Assembly (NCBI RefSeq): GCF_000210295.1
Contig: NC_026741.1
Span: forward strand, 62,001-126,000
DNA from: Trypanosoma brucei gambiense DAL972
Lineage: Eukaryota > Euglenozoa > Kinetoplastea > Trypanosomatida > Trypanosomatidae
Direction: 5' to 3'
Length of the DNA stretch: 64,000 nt
Positions 61,301 to 64,000 of the stretch are shown here, piece after piece (the first letter of the stretch is position 1; every line of letters starts with the position of its first letter). Both the position numbers and the translations under genes were made by a program. The notes under the pieces are model-generated. The model saw only the letters and a list, made by a program, of their open reading frames with translations, had not been told where the DNA came from and ran no database searches.

Positions 61301-62887
61301 CTTGTTACTCCGAAGCTCTTTGGTTTCATCTAGTAAAACTCCGATGGTTTCAACAGTGCAGGAATTTTTCGATGGAACGAAAAGGTCCCTGGCGGTTAAA
61401 TTTTCAATCGTTTTTGAAGAGGAAGAGGAAGTGCAACTACCAGCAACGGCGCTGTTGCAGTAAACAACAGAGGTTACCCCACCTGCGCGAAGCTCTTCCT
61501 TTACCTCACCCAATACACGTCGCAAAAACTCCTCACACTGAAGGTTGATATCCTCCGTTATCATTGGGGACCGGCAGTCATCAGGCACGTGCATTACATG
61601 AACGACGTCCACACAACCCCTAATAGCATACTTAGGGTGCAGTCTCCCGGCCATTACAATACGGAGATGTGGTGAGGCTTTATGCTTAGAAAGTTGTTGG
61701 GTTAAGTATTCGCCGAGAAAGTTTTTGACTGCCCAATCAAGCTGAATACACCCATCAGAGGTGAGATTCCACATCTCAGCTGATATTTCGAGTATAATGT
61801 AATGGACCGCCGAGAGTGAAAGAAAGTTCACCACCGTGCCTTTCGTTACAAGTCCGCAACGCACAGAACGATACCCCTTTGACTGCTCCTCCACCTTTCC
61901 CTCTTGACGATGATGTTGCGCCGCACCATTGTGCTCAAATCCATTCGATAATAAGCCTGTGCGAGGGGCTGGAGGCGCCTGCGGCACGCCACCACCACTA
62001 TTGCCATGCGGTGCAGGATTATTTTCCCTTTTCCTCAGCATTTCGTTAACCTTCAAACAAAAACCTAAAAGGTTAATCTCCTCTCCTTCGTAAACAATGT
62101 TATCCCGCAAAGCCTCAGCAATAAGAAACATATCCGCACGCGAAATCTGTTGACGCTCAAAGGACAGTTCGACGTGCGAGAGACCGAAGCGCTCACACAC
62201 CTCATCGTAAGAAGGTATAACACGCGCTACCGCCTTGCCATTGGCGATATTGTTGATGAACTTGCTCTTGTTAGCCAACGAGTAGAGTACGCTTATTGCC
62301 CCATTCGAATGAGGAGCGTCTTTTTCGCCAAAACAATATGCCCGACACACCCAACTTTCGTGACTGACGCATGGTGTGGCAGTGGCCGAGTCCCATCCCA
62401 GTGACTGAGCATCCGTGTGAGTTGTTCCTCTTCCGGTTGCTATTGCAATCGGATCCGATGAGGGGAAAACACCCGAGCGGGCAGCACCACCGTCAAAACG
62501 TAACGGTAGTTGTGACCCTGTAGAAAAAAGAGTCCCAGCATTCGAGGTGCCACCGACGCCGCCCACGGAGGGAGCTATTGATTGGCCTTGTGAACATGAT
62601 GACCCACAAAAGCTGTTATTTCTGTAACCCTCCCCGCAGCCGTCCCCGCTGTCGTGGGATGGGATGAATAGTTCGATTATGGCTTCAGTGAATGGTTCGC
62701 CGGGTGCGGGCATCGGAAGTCCATAGTTTTTGGGGTAGTACAAGAAAGGTACTGTAGAAGTGCTCTCCGCATGGCTTCGGAAGACAATCGTCGTAAGGAT
62801 ATTGCTCTGTCCATCAGTAGTTTGTTTTTCTACCTGTCGACGCCTCCTGCGTAACGGTACACCTTCCGTCTGACAGTGAGTGGCCAT
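58328..62887 (-). CDS. IML1: IML1/DEPDC5-like GATOR1 subunit, 1519 aa
   Basis: The vacuolar-membrane protein Iml1 (human DEPDC5), the Rag-binding arm of the GATOR1 GAP complex that inhibits TORC1 when amino acids are scarce. Family blocks visible: IILEISAEMWNLTSDGCIQLDWAVKNFLGEYL (human ISAEMWDF...AVNGFLADL); then GLMISVVSAGKGIFQVTNDLVQ and VNIICMGRPPLHSAPL (human VVITPGVGVFEVD and LVCMGEQPLHAVPL). Later come YRDDFFLPFTTSFP, LEYVLQRLQHRHQIVL, and EAAFQWDALDSYIHD, matching the Y-x-x-x-L-Q and W-x-x-LD-x-YI segments. Length fits (human about 1600). The N-terminus to about residue 170 is Gly/Ser-rich. I see no clear DEP domain. The frame is open to a TTG upstream; I use the ATG at 62887, followed by a basic RRRRR patch. 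Confidence 0.92.
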   Translation of the reverse strand: MATHCQTEGVPLRRRRRQVEKQTTDGQSNILTTIVFRSHAESTSTVPFLYYPKNYGLPMPAPGEPFTEAIIELFIPSHDSGDGCGEGYRNNSFCGSSCSQGQSIAPSVGGVGGTSNAGTLFSTGSQLPLRFDGGAARSGVFPSSDPIAIATGRGTTHTDAQSLGWDSATATPCVSHESWVCRAYCFGEKDAPHSNGAISVLYSLANKSKFINNIANGKAVARVIPSYDEVCERFGLSHVELSFERQQISRADMFLIAEALRDNIVYEGEEINLLGFCLKVNEMLRKRENNPAPHGNSGGGVPQAPPAPRTGLLSNGFEHNGAAQHHRQEGKVEEQSKGYRSVRCGLVTKGTVVNFLSLSAVHYIILEISAEMWNLTSDGCIQLDWAVKNFLGEYLTQQLSKHKASPHLRIVMAGRLHPKYAIRGCVDVVHVMHVPDDCRSPMITEDINLQCEEFLRRVLGEVKEELRAGGVTSVVYCNSAVAGSCTSSSSSKTIENLTARDLFVPSKNSCTVETIGVLLDETKELRSNKNTGLMISVVSAGKGIFQVTNDLVQAICIRLLKVGMEKVNIICMGRPPLHSAPLLECVNDDENPSFSHFGAEQPCHRLYIEAEWARCYFYQLPSDFTGGNVPSSELFTREEWFQKHWKQIDMHRCAGEVAPLSPGLAIPPMQPRGVLLLPVIQPRTSGPSVAKSEAPSESEDSQKVKSSAPLSGTPTGLGEDVPRTTQVQRNSREASADPCQTKDVSADALSEGRELREAAFRSLMELSPALPGGDVWGSLGYPQIGSRKQLAHQPFVCARWYRLVNVCLEGKGQGNWDTVCEFILKGIGDCCQVSRIGRVGTPIDAPSIVPCGRNIVDFDVQSGNMVLRLDLNPVTHSGRAWNPCIINDANTWTWFMDSFSDKMDHFTCEERKNIDPKFCAANIFNRDLSVIVADGQTLLLPTRKNNVAFIADERVVLKYRDDFFLPFTTSFPHVDTMPLPSSAGSISSCEARGHNAHDQRSGAVTAPVAHVQLKNGVMFAMKPINPYCTSVRTDEASIAAHGASTETILRRRWKFAHPELSSSYSNDAGAAAAQRSHWSALCHCRILPLFGAKPAYPRDSFFDKPIHQYSIPMRDTMQSLEYVLQRLQHRHQIVLSLPSVAEIQWPREDVIPHARVVTSIGYQIHELKIDETGQSIHITRLLHRSVYTSLPKMQKVEHKFLLLNYLNMSFSARRVNLEMQISEEAAFQWDALDSYIHDRGRSDTFIPRSLTLTFPENEMCLAIIPESLDNACVSYQDFLGFMEKSLNSSLRVRTPVTWAENVEELSTGIPVGDSSNEEPTVNCVVLVDEKQLSLGHCRAMDRRTGRTRCLEEPPPNRQISINVSLPREYNRRCHYLLRVSWMVCTQPVLLNWVSAVSANAPPYHLRCVLLPTYECSAKQDEMIPCYTVLAQNEEEGPHFRARLLDTLTSSTYRYLPDNPMMGGKCRLLHMSGLCYVISSPKSNVVACWCENPMMGTGQMSHKMLLEEFLVAVQTARNRP

Positions 62888-64000
62888 TGGACCTCCAACC
62901 GTTGTTGTTAAGGTACTCAAGCCTTCTTTGCGTATTGATTCCACACGTGTAGTGTAGAAACCAAGACTAAAACACAACGAACTTCTAACGACAGTGACGT
63001 CACCGCCGCGACACAGTCCTCACACCTTCCCCTTTCGCTTCAACTGTACTATCGAGAAACAAAGATACGCGACAAAGGGGGGCATGGTTGCCTGTGTGAA
63101 ACAGCTTGAGAAGGTACAACACACTAATAAACATAGTTGAAGTACCAACGAACTTGAAGCAGAGAAGTGCAGAGGGGTAAAACGCCCACCCCGCAGAGGG
63201 TTCCCTACCACCCTCTACACGCCGGCAACACGAGCCACGCAAACACAACGAAACTAAATGATTTAAAATACATCACAAATGAAGGTTATACCTTTCACCT
63301 ACCCGTATGCGCCTCTTTTTTTTTTTTTTTATTGCGTTGCACAGCACCATTGTCATCCGCATACGGCTTCCACTCTGTCCTTACAACGCACCGACTACCA
63401 AAAATTGGAGGGTAAAACTGTGAACGTAAAACAGAAGGTACATGAAATACTGGAATAACTAACTCCTACGGATAGAAGGGGAAAACACAAATAAATTACC
63501 TTCGTCTTTCAAACACTGCCAGAGCAGTCGGTGTTGATAAAAAGAGAAACACGGCAACACACATGTCGAAACCAAACAAGATTTTTTTTTTGAAGAACCC
63601 CTCTCATTGCGTCCATCAAAAGAGGGATCAACACCGGACTCACTGCAACTCCTAAGCAAGCCACTTTAGAAACAAGCCCACACTCACTCATGCCTGTCGG
63701 CGACTTATCCTTTTCACCATGACGCGCACAACGGCGACTTCAAAACTAGCATCTGAACGCGGAGTACCGCAAGGCGATTGAAACGGATGAAATCTCATGT
63801 AAAATAGATTCCTACATACCATACTTTAACTGGACTAGGTGTTCAAATATATGTATATAGTACATGCCTCAACACTAAGAACAAGAGTCACCTAGAACGT
63901 ACAAAACTAGGTATAGCAGATGCTGCTGAGCTTTCTCAACTCAATGTTATATTAATGCCGCGCAACATTCGTACGACCCTTTGTTTAACTTTTTCATTGG
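62888..64000. other. Right-end intergenic region
   Basis: About 1.1 kb with no supported gene. A pyrimidine/T run at 63316-63330 and A/T runs near 63580-63592 are the only notable structures. The next upstream gene must lie beyond the window. Confidence 0.55.

Overview
This window looks like nuclear DNA of an African trypanosome, most likely Trypanosoma brucei or a close relative, and probably chromosome 8. Four things point there: every convincing gene lies on one strand (minus) as in a kinetoplastid polycistronic unit; no introns are visible; genes are separated by low-complexity, polypyrimidine-rich flanks; and kinetoplastid-specific genes are present (the RNA-editing OB-fold protein KREPA5, a WW-less parvulin, and the nucleolar NOPP44/46 family with its acidic and RGG-repeat tail). 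No tRNA, rRNA, CRISPR array or transposon was seen. No strand-switch region was seen either, so transcription should run right to left through the whole window.

Layout in transcription order (high to low coordinates). 62.9-58.3 kb: IML1/DEPDC5-like GATOR1 subunit. 56.5-54.9 kb: VID27. 54.0-53.0 kb: radial spoke protein RSP9. 50.8-44.2 kb: giant HEAT-repeat proteasome activator PA200/BLM10. 42.6-38.7 kb: large P-loop protein, possibly a very divergent dynamin. 38.0-34.9 kb: long coiled-coil protein. 34.4-32.5 kb: unrecognised protein. 31.8-25.9 kb: nucleolar phosphoprotein locus, holding an orphan 3' end, NOPP44/46, a diverged NOPP paralogue, a stand-alone N-domain copy and a more distant nucleoplasmin-like protein. 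25.1-24.6 kb: CIAO2B/MIP18 Fe-S targeting factor. 21.9-17.8 kb: four-RRM RNA-binding protein. 15.5-12.5 kb: PIF1 helicase with an apparent PIN-like C-terminus. 12.0-11.6 kb: PIN1 parvulin. 10.3-9.8 kb: KREPA5. 9.5-8.6 kb: TIP30/HTATIP2-like reductase. 6.6-5.7 kb: Sel1-repeat protein. 4.7-0.95 kb: P5A ATPase. 0.4-0.06 kb: Dpy-30 protein.

The neighbours do not form a pathway; co-linearity here reflects polycistronic transcription with trans-splicing. The exception is the NOPP locus, a local family expanding by tandem duplication. Several long open frames begin at TTG or GTG. I moved those starts to the first in-frame ATG, and in two cases the placement of the likely splice acceptor supports this (CIAO2B and PA200).

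The most interesting signals are the helicase-PIN fusion, the repeat architecture of the NOPP locus (a 460-bp apparently identical repeat spaced 1647 bp apart, plus a 265-bp domain-sized copy), the degenerate GTPase signatures of the 1299-residue protein, the non-canonical C-terminus of PA200, and the apparent absence of a DEP domain in the IML1 homologue.
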